From positions 1 through 64,000 of the forward strand of contig CAJXRQ010000008.1 in the NCBI GenBank assembly GCA_913060505.1: a stretch of DNA of 64,000 bases, in the 5' to 3' direction. Positions 43,112 through 52,400 of the stretch are shown here, in pieces. A model generated the notes under the pieces. That model saw only the letters and a list, made by a program, of their open reading frames with translations. It had not been told where the DNA came from and made no database searches. This DNA is from an uncultured Desulfovibrio sp. Its GTDB lineage: Bacteria; Desulfobacterota; Desulfovibrionia; Desulfovibrionales; Desulfovibrionaceae. Each line of letters opens with the position of its first letter. Positions within the stretch are counted from its first letter, which is position 1. A program made the translations under genes and the position numbers.

Positions 43112-44536
43112 CTACAGCAGTCGTTTGGCTATTTCCATGGCGGCCTTGCGTCCGGCGCCCATGGCGGAGATGACCGTGGCAGCTCCCGTGACGATGTCGC
43201 CACCGGCAAACACGTTGGGTATGGATGTTTCGCCTGTTTCGGGGTCGGCCTTGATGTAGCCCCATTTGTTCAGTTCCATGTCCGGTGTGGCTTCCAAAAG
43301 GATCGGGTTGGGACGGGTTCCCACCGCGATCACAGCCATATCACAGGGAACGGTTTCGGTTTCGCCCTCAATGCAGACCGGGCTTCTGCGGCCGGATTCG
43401 TCCGGTTCGCCAAGGCACATCTTCTGCACCTTCATGGAAACAAGGTTGCCTTTGTCGTCGCCGTTGAACGCCAGAGGACCGCACAATGCCTTGATCTCAA
43501 TGCCTTCGGCAATGGCATGGTGCAGTTCTTCCAGACGTGCGGGCATGGCGTCCTGCGTGCGCCGATAGACGATGGACACGGAGTCCGCGCCCATGCGTTT
43601 GGCGGTACGCGCTGCGTCCATGGCCACGTTCCCGCCACCGAGAACCACCACGTTTTTACCCATGTAGGTGGGAGTGTCGTAGTCGGGGAAATCGTAGGCC
43701 CTGCCGAGGTTGACACGGGTCAGGTATTCGTTTGCCGAGAACACGCCCACAAGGTTCTCCCCGGGGATGTTCAGGAAGCGGGGCAGGCCGGCACCGACAC
43801 CAATGAAGATGGCGTCATAGCCCTGATCCTGAAGGTCCTGAATGGTGACGGTTTTGCCGCCGACCCAGTTGACCTTGATTTCGACGCCAAGTTCCTTCAT
43901 GGCCGCAACTTCGTTGGCCACAATGGACTTGGGGAGACGGAACTCGGGGATACCGTATATGAGCACGCCGCCCGGTTCATGCAAGGCTTCGAAAACCGTA
44001 ACCGGGATACCCTTGGAAGCCAGATAGCCAGCCACGGTCAGGGAGGAAGGTCCGGCGCCGATACAGGCGACCTTGCGTCCTTCCTGGGTCATGGAACATT
44101 CCTGTGTTCCGGTGATACTTTCGCAGGCGTTTTTAGCCATGAACGTGTCGGCCACGAACCGTTCCAGACGTCCGATGGCAACCGGTTCATATTTTTTGCC
44201 CAGAATGCAGTTACCCTCGCATTGGGTTTCCTGCGGGCAAACCCGGCCGCATACGGCGGGGAGGGAGTTGGATTCCCTGATGACCGCATACGCGCCGTCC
44301 ATGTCTTTTTCACAAATTTTGGAGATGAAACCCTTGATGTCGATTCCAACCGGGCAACCCTTCTGGCAAAGAGGCTTTTTGCACTGCAAACATCGTTCAG
44401 CCTCGATCAGCGCCTGTTCCACGGAATAGCCGAGGGCCACTTCCTTGAAGTTCCCGGCCCGGACGTCTGCCGGTTGCTCGGGCATAGGTGTGCGGGGTCC
44501 GGCGTCCTTGGGGCTTCTGGGCTTAGTGTTTCCCAC
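43112..44536 (-). CDS. nfnB: NADPH-binding large subunit of NfnAB-type transhydrogenase (GltA/SudA family)
   Basis: 474-residue flavoprotein. The N-terminal part has cysteine clusters for two [4Fe-4S] centres (CLQCKKPLCQKGCPVG and CPQETQCEGNC), followed by a FAD-binding fold (CIGAGPSSLTVAGYLA), an NADP-binding fold (VVLGGGNVAMDAARTAKRMGA) and a C-terminal FAD segment (IPNVFAGGDIVTGAATVISAMGAGRKAA). In anaerobes this subunit pairs with the gene before it as an electron-bifurcating ferredoxin:NAD/NADP oxidoreductase. I chose GTG 44536 because AAGGAG lies 7 bases upstream; it overlaps nfnA by 14 bases. A role as glutamate synthase small subunit is less likely as no large subunit is near. Confidence 0.9.
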   Translation of the reverse strand: MGNTKPRSPKDAGPRTPMPEQPADVRAGNFKEVALGYSVEQALIEAERCLQCKKPLCQKGCPVGIDIKGFISKICEKDMDGAYAVIRESNSLPAVCGRVCPQETQCEGNCILGKKYEPVAIGRLERFVADTFMAKNACESITGTQECSMTQEGRKVACIGAGPSSLTVAGYLASKGIPVTVFEALHEPGGVLIYGIPEFRLPKSIVANEVAAMKELGVEIKVNWVGGKTVTIQDLQDQGYDAIFIGVGAGLPRFLNIPGENLVGVFSANEYLTRVNLGRAYDFPDYDTPTYMGKNVVVLGGGNVAMDAARTAKRMGADSVSIVYRRTQDAMPARLEELHHAIAEGIEIKALCGPLAFNGDDKGNLVSMKVQKMCLGEPDESGRRSPVCIEGETETVPCDMAVIAVGTRPNPILLEATPDMELNKWGYIKADPETGETSIPNVFAGGDIVTGAATVISAMGAGRKAAMEIAKRLL

Positions 44537-45371
44537 AGCAGCACTCCTTCTTGTAATGTTCCATGGACTCCTGCTCCTGGTTGCGGAACTGCCACAGCCG
44601 GGTTTTGAGTTCGGAGAAGTCCACTTCCTGCCCGTCGAATTCGGGGCCGTCGACACAGGCGAACTTGGTCTCGCCACCGACTGTGCAACGACATGCGCCG
44701 CACATTCCGATGCCGTCCACCATAATGGAGTTGAGGCTGACCGTGGTCTTCACACCGAAGGGTTTGGTGACTTTCGCAACCGCTTCCATCATGGGAACCG
44801 GACCGACAGCCACGACTTCGCCAACGCTCTTGTCTTCCTCAAGACGTTTCTTGAGCAGATCGGTCACAAAGCCCTTGTGCCCTACGGAACCGTCGTCCGT
44901 GGCCACGAGAACTTCGGGACAGAAACCGTCCAGCTCACATTGGAAAAGCAGCAGGTTTTCGGTGCGTGCGCCGATGATGGCCACCACATGGTTTCCTGCC
45001 TCATGATGCCCCTTGGCGATGTGGTGCATTGCGGCTATTCCCGTGCCGCCGCCCACACAGATGACCGTGTCCTGTTTTTCTATGTGGGTAGCCTTGCCCA
45101 GCGGACCACATACGTCGAGGATTTCATCTCCCTGCTTGAGGGCGTTGAGCTGCGCGGAGGATTTGCCCACAACCAGAAAAACTATGGTGATGGTTCCCGC
45201 TTCGGGGTCTTTATCCGCGATGGTCAGGGGAACGCGTTCCCCGTGTTCATCAATGCGCAGAATCACGAAATTGCCTGGTTTTGCCTTGCGGGCTATTTGC
45301 GGAGCGTCAATAACCACCAGCGAGGTCTGGCCCGGAATGAGCTCCTGCTTCTGTAAAATTTTGTACGCCAT
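44523..45371 (-). CDS. nfnA: FAD/NAD- and [2Fe-2S]-binding small subunit of NfnAB-type transhydrogenase
   Basis: 282-residue protein of the ferredoxin reductase / dihydroorotate dehydrogenase electron-transfer subunit family (SudB-like). FAD binding lies in the N-terminal barrel (FVILRIDEHGERVPLTIAD), NAD binding in CVGGGTGIAAMHHIAKG, and a C-terminal [2Fe-2S] site in CGACRCTVGGETKFACVDG. The protein ends in a cysteine cluster, ECCCGKH, whose codons also include the ribosome binding site and start of nfnB. ATG 45371 is chosen over the in-frame ATG at 45443 because the proposed promoter lies between them. Confidence 0.9.
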   Translation of the reverse strand: MAYKILQKQELIPGQTSLVVIDAPQIARKAKPGNFVILRIDEHGERVPLTIADKDPEAGTITIVFLVVGKSSAQLNALKQGDEILDVCGPLGKATHIEKQDTVICVGGGTGIAAMHHIAKGHHEAGNHVVAIIGARTENLLLFQCELDGFCPEVLVATDDGSVGHKGFVTDLLKKRLEEDKSVGEVVAVGPVPMMEAVAKVTKPFGVKTTVSLNSIMVDGIGMCGACRCTVGGETKFACVDGPEFDGQEVDFSELKTRLWQFRNQEQESMEHYKKECCCGKH

Positions 45372-45432
45372 GGATGTTTCGTCCTTTGAGGGTGTTGAAA
45401 GGCGGATCGAAAAGTTTTGACCTAGGGAAAGT

Positions 45433-45461
45433 TGATTAGCCATTCAATGTGGGGTTGTCAA
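45433..45461 (-). promoter_or_regulatory. Promoter of nfnAB
   Basis: On the minus strand TTGACA (45461-45456) and TAATCA (45438-45433) are separated by exactly 17 bases. It faces the nfnA start 62 bases away. Its -35 hexamer overlaps the -35 of the opposite promoter. Confidence 0.5.
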
Positions 45462-45483
45462 ACCGAAGAATACTGACTATATT
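45455..45483 (+). promoter_or_regulatory. Promoter of the 45615 gene, back to back with the nfnAB promoter
   Basis: TTGTCA at 45455-45460, 17-base spacer, TATATT at 45478-45483. It would start a transcript near 45490, giving a leader of about 125 bases before the next start codon. Confidence 0.6.
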
Positions 45484-45554
45484 GTTCATAAAGTTTTCTT
45501 TCACGGATTGAAGGAAAGCACCGCAAATCCCTCAGGAATGAGCGCGGCGGGGAG

Positions 45555-45598
45555 CCGCAGGGAAAGCCGGGCACGCTGTTGTGTGCTGCGGTTTTTTT
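45555..45598 (+). terminator. Hairpin with T-tract inside the leader of the 45615 gene
   Basis: CCGCA at 45555-45559 pairs with TGCGG at 45587-45591, with an inner GCAC/GTGC stem, and TTTTTTT follows at 45592-45598. It lies between a good promoter and the start codon at 45615, so it could be an attenuator or the end of a small RNA. Confidence 0.6.
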
Positions 45599-45614
45599 GT
45601 TTTCTGGAGATGTG

Positions 45615-46085
45615 ATGCAGATACAGGCGCAGGCCCTTGACCTCTATTCCCGCATACAGGCGGCGCAACCTGTCGGATCTGCCGGCAAGGTTTCCTCGCG
45701 TGCGGAGAATTCCGCTTCCCAGAAAGATAGTGGAACAGAAAACGGGACAACTGCCAGCGCACGCGTGACCACACGAACCGTAGGTTTTTCTCTTGGTTCG
45801 TTCGGAGTGGAGTATTCCTCCAGCAATCTCCATTTGGATGAATCCCTTTCGGCCGAAGCCTCACAGACCCGCCAAACCGCCCAGGCTTTTACCACGGAAG
45901 CGGAAGTGGAGTCGCTGCGCGCACAGGTTGCGGTTCAGGCGGTGACGAGCCGCCAGTCTCTCTCTGATGCGGGAAATTCCTCTGACGGAGTTAAGGCCTC
46001 CATGCAGGCCTGCATCGCGGCTTATGCACAGGCGTCCTCTCCGGAAATGCCGGTTCCCGGCTCCATGTTTGCCTCCATGGCCTGA
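45615..46085 (+). CDS. Hypothetical Ser/Ala-rich protein
   Basis: 156-residue protein without signal peptide or membrane segment. Composition is rich in serine, alanine, glutamine and threonine, suggesting partial disorder (for example SSRAENSASQKDSGTENGTTASARV); there is one cysteine near the C-terminus (SMQACIAAYAQ). No family is recognised. GGAG is 5 bases before ATG 45615. It is preceded by a structured leader with a terminator-like hairpin, so expression may be controlled by attenuation. Confidence 0.65.
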   Translation: MQIQAQALDLYSRIQAAQPVGSAGKVSSRAENSASQKDSGTENGTTASARVTTRTVGFSLGSFGVEYSSSNLHLDESLSAEASQTRQTAQAFTTEAEVESLRAQVAVQAVTSRQSLSDAGNSSDGVKASMQACIAAYAQASSPEMPVPGSMFASMA

Positions 46086-46172
46086 TTTTTAGTAAAAATA
46101 TTCTTTTCAGTACTTGCTTCTCTTCATTGTCGTTGATAATTATTTTCATCAAATCCGTACGATGGAGTTGTT

Positions 46173-48656
46173 ATGAGTGAACAAGCAAAAGCCCATGTTA
46201 CGGGCATGCATTGTGCTGCCTGTTCGGCGCGTATTGAAAAGATAGTGGGCGGCATGGACGGCGTTGCAGATATCAACGTGAATCTGGCTTCGGAAAGCAT
46301 GAATCTGGAGTATGATCCGGAGTTGGTCCAGCCCGAAGATGTTGCCGAACGTATTGCCGGACTCGGCTTCGGTGCCGAGTTCGAGAAGGCCGCTGAATCC
46401 GGGGAACAGGAATTGGACCTCTCTGTTGGAGGTATGCATTGTGCCGCATGTTCCAGCAGGATTGAGCGCGTTGTAGGCAAGATGGACGGTGTGCGCGAGG
46501 CTTCGGTCAATCTGGCCTCGGAAAGGGCGCAGATATTTTTCGATCCTGCCGTGGTCTCACGCCGGGACATCCGCAAAGCCATTCATGGCGCCGGATTTAC
46601 CACCGAGGTTTCGGACGGAGCCGGTGCGCGCTACCAGCAACAGCGCAAAGAGGCCGAACAACGGCTGGCCGTGCAAAAGCGAGAGCTGATTCCGGCGTTT
46701 GCCTTTGCCTTGCCGCTTTTGGTTATCAGCATGGGGCATATGTGGGGCATGCCTCTGCCCGGATTTATCGATCCTGCGCATAACCCTCTCGGCTTTGCCC
46801 TGACCCAGCTGTGTCTCACGCTTCCCGTGGTTTGGGCTGGCCGCGGATTCTACCTCAGGGGCATCCCGGCCTTTTTGCGGCGTTCCCCCAGCATGGATTC
46901 CCTTGTGGCCATGGGAACAGGGGCCGCTTTTGTCTATTCGTTCTGGAATACGGTGGAAATCGTGATGGGCATGCAGGCTCATGCCCGGGCCATGGATTTG
47001 TATTATGAATCAGCGGCAGTGCTGATCGCCATGATTTCGCTGGGAAAATATTTCGAGGCCCGTTCCCGGCTGCGGACAACAGACGCTATCGGCGCGCTGC
47101 TCCGGCTGGCACCGGAAACGGCCATACTGTTGCGCGACGGCGAACAACAGGAGATAGCCGCGCAGGAAGTGGAGCCGGGCGATATGCTGTTGATTCGCCC
47201 CGGAGCCAGAATTCCGGTGGATGGCGTTGTTGTTTCCGGGCGATCCCATGTGGATGAATCCATGCTTACCGGAGAGCCGGTTCCCGTTTCCAAGGATGAG
47301 GGCGATGCTCTGGCCGGAGGTACGTTGAATACCAATGGCAGTCTGACCATGCGGGCCGAGCGGGTGGGAGAAGACACCATGCTTGCCCGGATTGTTCGTT
47401 TGGTGCAGGACGCGCAAGGGTCCAAGGCTCCCATTGCCGGGCTGGCGGATCGCATCAGCTTTTACTTTGTGCCTGCCGTCATGAGTGTGGCCCTGCTTGC
47501 GGCCATTGCCTGGGGCGTGCTCGGGCATGCCGATTTCTCCTTCTGCCTGCGCATTTTCGTGGCTGTCATGGTTATTGCCTGCCCTTGCGCCATGGGGTTG
47601 GCTACGCCGGTTTCCATCATGGTTGGAACCGGACGTGGCGCACAGTTGGGTGTGCTGGTCAAAAGCGGCCGGGCCTTGCAGGAAGCCGGAAGCGTGGACA
47701 CCATTGTTTTCGACAAGACCGGGACATTGACCCACGGCAGCCCCGAGTTGCAGGAAATCACGGCCTTTGACCCGTTTGACGAAGCGCAAGCCTTGCGTAT
47801 TGCGGCGTGTGCCGAATCGGAATCCGAACATCCTCTGGCTAGCGCTCTGGTCCGCGGGGCAGCGGATCGTGGTTTGGAATCCGGTGCCGTGGAATCGTTG
47901 GAAGCTGTTCCCGGACGAGGATTGCGCGCAAAAGTTGACGGCAGGGCCGTATTGTTGGGTAACCGTGAATTCATGGAAGAGAGCGGCATCGATGGCGATT
48001 GGCTCGCCCCGTCCGTAGAGGCTGCCGATGCGTACTCGGCGCAGGGCATGACAGCCTTGTTCATGGCCGTGGACGGCCGAATGGCCGCTGTTTTCGCCAT
48101 TGCTGACCAGTTGCGTTCCGAGGCTCCTGCTGTTGTTCGTGATTTACAGGCCATGGGTGCGGAAGTCGTCATGCTGACCGGCGATAACGAGGTAACGGCT
48201 CAGTCCGTGGCAAAGCAGGCCGGAATCGTCACGGTTGTGGCGCAGGTATTGCCGGACCGCAAAGCCGGGGAAGTGCAACGGTTGCAGGATGACGGGCACA
48301 TCGTGGCCATGGTCGGTGATGGAATCAACGATGCTCCGGCTTTGGCCCGGGCCGATTTGGGTATGGCCATGGGGTCTGGTATCGACGTGGCCGTGGAATC
48401 CGGGGATGTGGTGCTCATGAAGGGGGAGCTGGATGCCGTGCTTACGGCCTTGCGTTTGAGCAGGGCCACCATGCGCAATATCCGGCAGAATCTTTTTTGG
48501 GCCTTTGCCTTCAACGTAATCGGTATTCCCATTGCTGCCGGACTGTTGCATGTGTTCGGCGGGCCGACGCTGAATCCCATGATCGCCGGGACCGCCATGG
48601 CGCTCAGTTCCGTGACAGTGGTTTCCAATGCTCTTCGGTTACGCTTTTTTTCATAA
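46173..48656 (+). CDS. copA: Copper-translocating P1B-type ATPase CopA
   Basis: 827-residue copper exporter. Two N-terminal heavy-metal-associated domains carry MHCAAC and MHCAAC metal sites (residues about 12-20 and 85-93), followed by eight transmembrane helices with the CPC transport motif (Cys470-Pro-Cys472), the phosphorylation site Asp514 in DKTGTLT, TGDN and [16 protein letters not shown]. The CPC type and copper chaperone gene directly downstream point to Cu(I) export to the periplasm. A weak ribosome binding site precedes ATG 46173 (AGTTGTT region), but the start matches the family. Confidence 0.96.
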   Translation: MSEQAKAHVTGMHCAACSARIEKIVGGMDGVADINVNLASESMNLEYDPELVQPEDVAERIAGLGFGAEFEKAAESGEQELDLSVGGMHCAACSSRIERVVGKMDGVREASVNLASERAQIFFDPAVVSRRDIRKAIHGAGFTTEVSDGAGARYQQQRKEAEQRLAVQKRELIPAFAFALPLLVISMGHMWGMPLPGFIDPAHNPLGFALTQLCLTLPVVWAGRGFYLRGIPAFLRRSPSMDSLVAMGTGAAFVYSFWNTVEIVMGMQAHARAMDLYYESAAVLIAMISLGKYFEARSRLRTTDAIGALLRLAPETAILLRDGEQQEIAAQEVEPGDMLLIRPGARIPVDGVVVSGRSHVDESMLTGEPVPVSKDEGDALAGGTLNTNGSLTMRAERVGEDTMLARIVRLVQDAQGSKAPIAGLADRISFYFVPAVMSVALLAAIAWGVLGHADFSFCLRIFVAVMVIACPCAMGLATPVSIMVGTGRGAQLGVLVKSGRALQEAGSVDTIVFDKTGTLTHGSPELQEITAFDPFDEAQALRIAACAESESEHPLASALVRGAADRGLESGAVESLEAVPGRGLRAKVDGRAVLLGNREFMEESGIDGDWLAPSVEAADAYSAQGMTALFMAVDGRMAAVFAIADQLRSEAPAVVRDLQAMGAEVVMLTGDNEVTAQSVAKQAGIVTVVAQVLPDRKAGEVQRLQDDGHIVAMVGDGINDAPALARADLGMAMGSGIDVAVESGDVVLMKGELDAVLTALRLSRATMRNIRQNLFWAFAFNVIGIPIAAGLLHVFGGPTLNPMIAGTAMALSSVTVVSNALRLRFFS

Positions 48657-48701
48657 TAGGGATGTCCTTTTTCGCAGAACAATCAACATGGAGGGATAAC
48701 C

Positions 48702-48902
48702 ATGAGTAAGGTTACCGTGAAAGGCATGAGTTGCCAGCATTGCGTCAAATCCGTGACGCAGGCGCTTGAAGCTTTGGATAATGTGGCGGACGTGCATGTG
48801 GATCTTGATTCGGGAGTAGCCGAATACAGGGAGCAGACTCCCGTGAGCCCGGAAGACGTGCGCAAGGCCATAGAGGCCATTGGCTTCGACGTGGAAGCAT
48901 AA
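48702..48902 (+). CDS. copZ: Copper chaperone CopZ (heavy-metal-associated domain)
   Basis: 66-residue single HMA domain with the metal motif GMSCQHC near the N-terminus and the usual beta-alpha-beta pattern ending AIEAIGFDVEA. It should carry Cu(I) in the cytoplasm to the N-terminal domains of CopA, whose gene ends 45 bases earlier. GGAGGGAT precedes ATG 48702. Confidence 0.95.
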   Translation: MSKVTVKGMSCQHCVKSVTQALEALDNVADVHVDLDSGVAEYREQTPVSPEDVRKAIEAIGFDVEA

Positions 48903-48910
48903 GGGAGAAC

Positions 48911-48939
48911 CATGGGCCGGGATCCTGTCCCGGCCCATG
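48911..48939. terminator. Palindromic terminator after copZ
   Basis: CATGGGCCGGGA (48911-48922) pairs exactly with TCCCGGCCCATG (48928-48939). The T-run afterwards is poor (GCATTTGG), so efficiency is uncertain; it lies between convergent genes. Confidence 0.65.
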
Positions 48940-48955
48940 GCATTTGGATATCTTT

Positions 48956-49171
48956 CTAGATCAGGTTCTGAACAGCCTGTTCCACCATGGCCAGATTGGG
49001 TTCCTGACTGGCGTCCCTGATTTCATTCTTTTGCCGAAAGAGGCTCGAAATCATCAATTCCGGGGTTTCCATTCCTACAAGGCAGGAGCTGCAAACCTTT
49101 CCCTGCCCGTAATCCATGAAGAAATCGTCTTTCACGATTTCCTCTCCGCAGATGTGGCACCTGTTTTTCAT
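48956..49171 (-). CDS. Small two-CxxC zinc-ribbon protein
   Basis: 71-residue soluble protein. CHICGEE at residues 5-11 and CSSC further on form two knuckles about 20 residues apart, a zinc-ribbon-like layout; the rest is helical (LMISSLFRQKNEIRDA; LAMVEQAVQNLI). No family is recognised. GGGAGAG lies about 9 bases before ATG 49171; an in-frame ATG far upstream (49351) has no site. Convergent with copZ. Confidence 0.7.
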   Translation of the reverse strand: MKNRCHICGEEIVKDDFFMDYGQGKVCSSCLVGMETPELMISSLFRQKNEIRDASQEPNLAMVEQAVQNLI

Positions 49172-49427
49172 GATGAAGTACTCTCCCTGTTCTTTTTTCC
49201 GAATGACAGCAGTATCGGGATACTTGCAAATTGCAGGCCGGATTCCCCCAGGGAAAATAATATGTGCGAGTACTGGGGTGCGGTATTGTTGGAGGACTTG
49301 AATCGTCAATAAATAGTGCGAAATACGCCTTGGTTGTATCTGTTTCGGCATATGGAAAAGTGAAAGGCGTTATGGTATCGATCAGTAACGTCAGACTGCA
49401 TATATTGCCGCTCAGCCGGAGGTTTTC

Positions 49428-52400
49428 ATGTCCCGCGCTCTCAGGATGTTATTCTTTTGTCTTGCGTTCATCATTTTTTTCCATGTCCCGTGCCGGGCGT
49501 TGGAGTCCGGTGGGCGTTTTGACAGGCTCTCCACGGAACACGGGCTTTCCCAATCGCATGTTCTGTGCATGATTCAGGATTCCCTCGGATTTATCTGGGT
49601 AGGTAACTATACGGGCCTGAACCGGTACGACGGGAAAAATGTTAAGATCTACAAGCATGATCTTGACGACGAGCGTTCTCTCTCCGATCACAACATCCGT
49701 TCCCTGCTTGAAGATTCCAAAGGCCGGCTCTGGGTGGGAACCAAGACCGGAGGGCTCAATCTTTTTGACCGCAAGACAGAGACATTTCGGCATTACATGC
49801 ATGATCCGTCCAATCCCGACAGTTTGTCCGGCAACTCTGTGCGTGCTTTGTATGAAGATTCCAAGGGACGGCTTTGGGTCGGTACGTTTGACGGATTGAA
49901 CCGTTTTGACGAAGAGACCGGCTCTTTCATCCATTACCGGCATGATCCATCAGATCCAAAATCCCTGAGCAGCAATGAAGTACGGGTCATCTGCGAGGAT
50001 GTCGACGGCCACTTGTGGGTGGGGACAGAGCATGGTTTGAACCGTTTTCATTCCAAGACCGGAACGTTTTCGCGCTTCGTTCATGATCCTGCCGACTCCG
50101 CCAGTCTTCGCCACGATGTCGTTCTGAGCATTTTTGCGGAACGGCCGGGAGAATTGTGGATAGGCACGGAAAAGGGCGGCCTGAGCCTTTTGGATACGAG
50201 TTCCGGCCATTGTCGCCATTTCATGAAACCCATGGAAGTTGACGCGATTTACAGGGACAGCCGTGACGTCTTCTGGGTGGGAACGGAGCATGGGCTTGCT
50301 CGCCGTGTTCGCGGCGGGGCGACTCATGGACCGTGGCATTTCGATTTCTACCGGCACAATCCGTATGACCCCGAAAGTCTTCCCGACAATGAAATCCGTG
50401 TCATTTTCGAGGACCGGTCCGGTGTGCTTTGGATTGGTACCTATGGCAACGGCGCGTGCCGTATGTCTTCCAAGATGCAGGCGTTCGAGCTTTGTCGCCA
50501 CAAGCCCTGGGACAGCAACAGCCTGAGCGGTCCGGTGGTGTCTTCGGTTTGGGGCGGCAAAGAATATCTCTGGGTGGCCAATCTGAACAACGGATTGAGC
50601 CGGGTGAACCGCAATACGGGTAAAATAAAGCATTTTTCCCTGTCAGGAGGCAACCTGCCTTCAAACAAGATCAACTACGTGGTGGGCGGCTCCGGCGGGC
50701 TGCTGTGGGTCGGGACAAACGATGCCGGTTTGCTGGCATTGCAACGTCCGAGCGGAAAACTCGTGTCTTCCTACAGGCATGATCCGGATGATCCTTCCAG
50801 TCTGAGCATGAACAATATCTGGTATGTTTTTGAAGACAGCAAGAAGCGGCTTTGGGTCGGGACCAGCAAACGGGGATTGAACCTCATGGATCCGGTCACA
50901 GGCGGATGTGTTCGTTTTCAGCATGACGACCAGAACCCGCACAGTCTGAGCCACAACCGTGTTCGCAATATCTATGAGGATTCCAGGGGGACCATTTGGG
51001 TGGGCACCAATGGCGGCCTGAATCGCTTTGATCAGAAAACCGGCGGTTTCAGGCATTGGGCTAACGATCCGGGCGATCCCCTTTCTCTGTCCAACAACAG
51101 GGTGACGCCTCTTGTGGAGGGACCGGATGGTAAACTTTGGGTCGGGACGGACTTGGGGTTGAACCGTTTCGATGATCCGGAAAAAGGCGTTTTTTCCCGT
51201 TTTACCTCGGAACAGGGACTTGCCAGCAATGCCATACAGGGGTTGGCTTTTGATCCGGAAGGCTTTTTGTGGGGAAGTACGTACAAGGGGTTGTTCCGGC
51301 TTGATCCGAAAAGCGGAACGGTAAACACGTTTGACCAGTCGGACGGCTTGCAGGGCAATGAATTCTGGATGAATTCCTACGCCAGAACCGAGGATGGTGC
51401 GTTCGCCTTTGGCGGCACCAGGGGCGTATCCGTTTTTCATCCCGACAATGTGCGGATCAACAACGTGCCGCCTCCCGTCGTCCTCACCGGGTTCAAGGTC
51501 ATGAACAAGTCCGTACCTTTGTCGAGAAGCATTACCTGGACCAAGCGTATAACCCTGTCCCACAAGGACCGTTTTTTCTCTTTCTCCTTTGCGGCTCTGG
51601 ATTACAACAACCCGCAAGAGAATCGTTTTCAATACATGCTGGAAGGATTCGACAAGGAATGGGTGGATGCCGGAACATCCAATACTGCCACCTACACGAA
51701 TTTTGATCACGGGCATTACGTATTCCGGGTGCGAGCAGCAAACAGCGACGGCGTATGGAATGATGCCGGCACGTCCGTTGAATTAGTCATTACCCCGCCA
51801 TACTGGAAAACATGGTGGTTCAGGGTGTTGCTTATCTGCTTCATTTCCCTTGGTGCGTTTATCTTTTTCAAGCGGCGCTTGCACAATCTCGACATGCAGC
51901 GCAAGCAACTGACCAGGGAAGTTGACGCCCGAACCGAAGATTTGCGCCGGGAGGTGGAGGACCACGAGCAGACTATGAAGGATCTGCGCGAGGCAACTGT
52001 TGCGGCTGAAGAGGCCAACGTGTCCAAGGGCGTATTCCTGACTACCATGAGCCACGAGATCAGAACGCCGCTTAACGCCATCATCGGCACGGCCGACCTG
52101 TTGACCGAGACCGACATGAACAGTCAGCAGATGCGCTATGTGGAATTGTTGCAGACCTCGGGAGAGACCTTGCTGGCCATTATCAACGACATTCTCGACT
52201 TCTCCAAGATCGAGGCCGGGCAGGTTCATCTGGAGCATATTCGTTTCCGGCTGCGCGAAGAGGTGGAAAATGCCACGGCCACATTGAGTTCCCAGGCCGG
52301 AGGCAAGGGGCTGGAACTGTTGTGCCGCGTTGCGCCTGAAGTGGCAGATACCGTATTGGGCGATCCCACCCGGTTGCGTCAGGTATTGCTGAACCTGCTG

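Noticed and set aside
45484-45614. Known riboswitch classes (cobalamin, SAM, c-di-GMP, ZTP, fluoride) in the leader
   Set aside because: None of the conserved core motifs of these classes could be matched by eye.
50661-51716. Minus-strand frame antisense to the propeller kinase
   Set aside because: Shadow caused by the periodic propeller repeats; no start signals.
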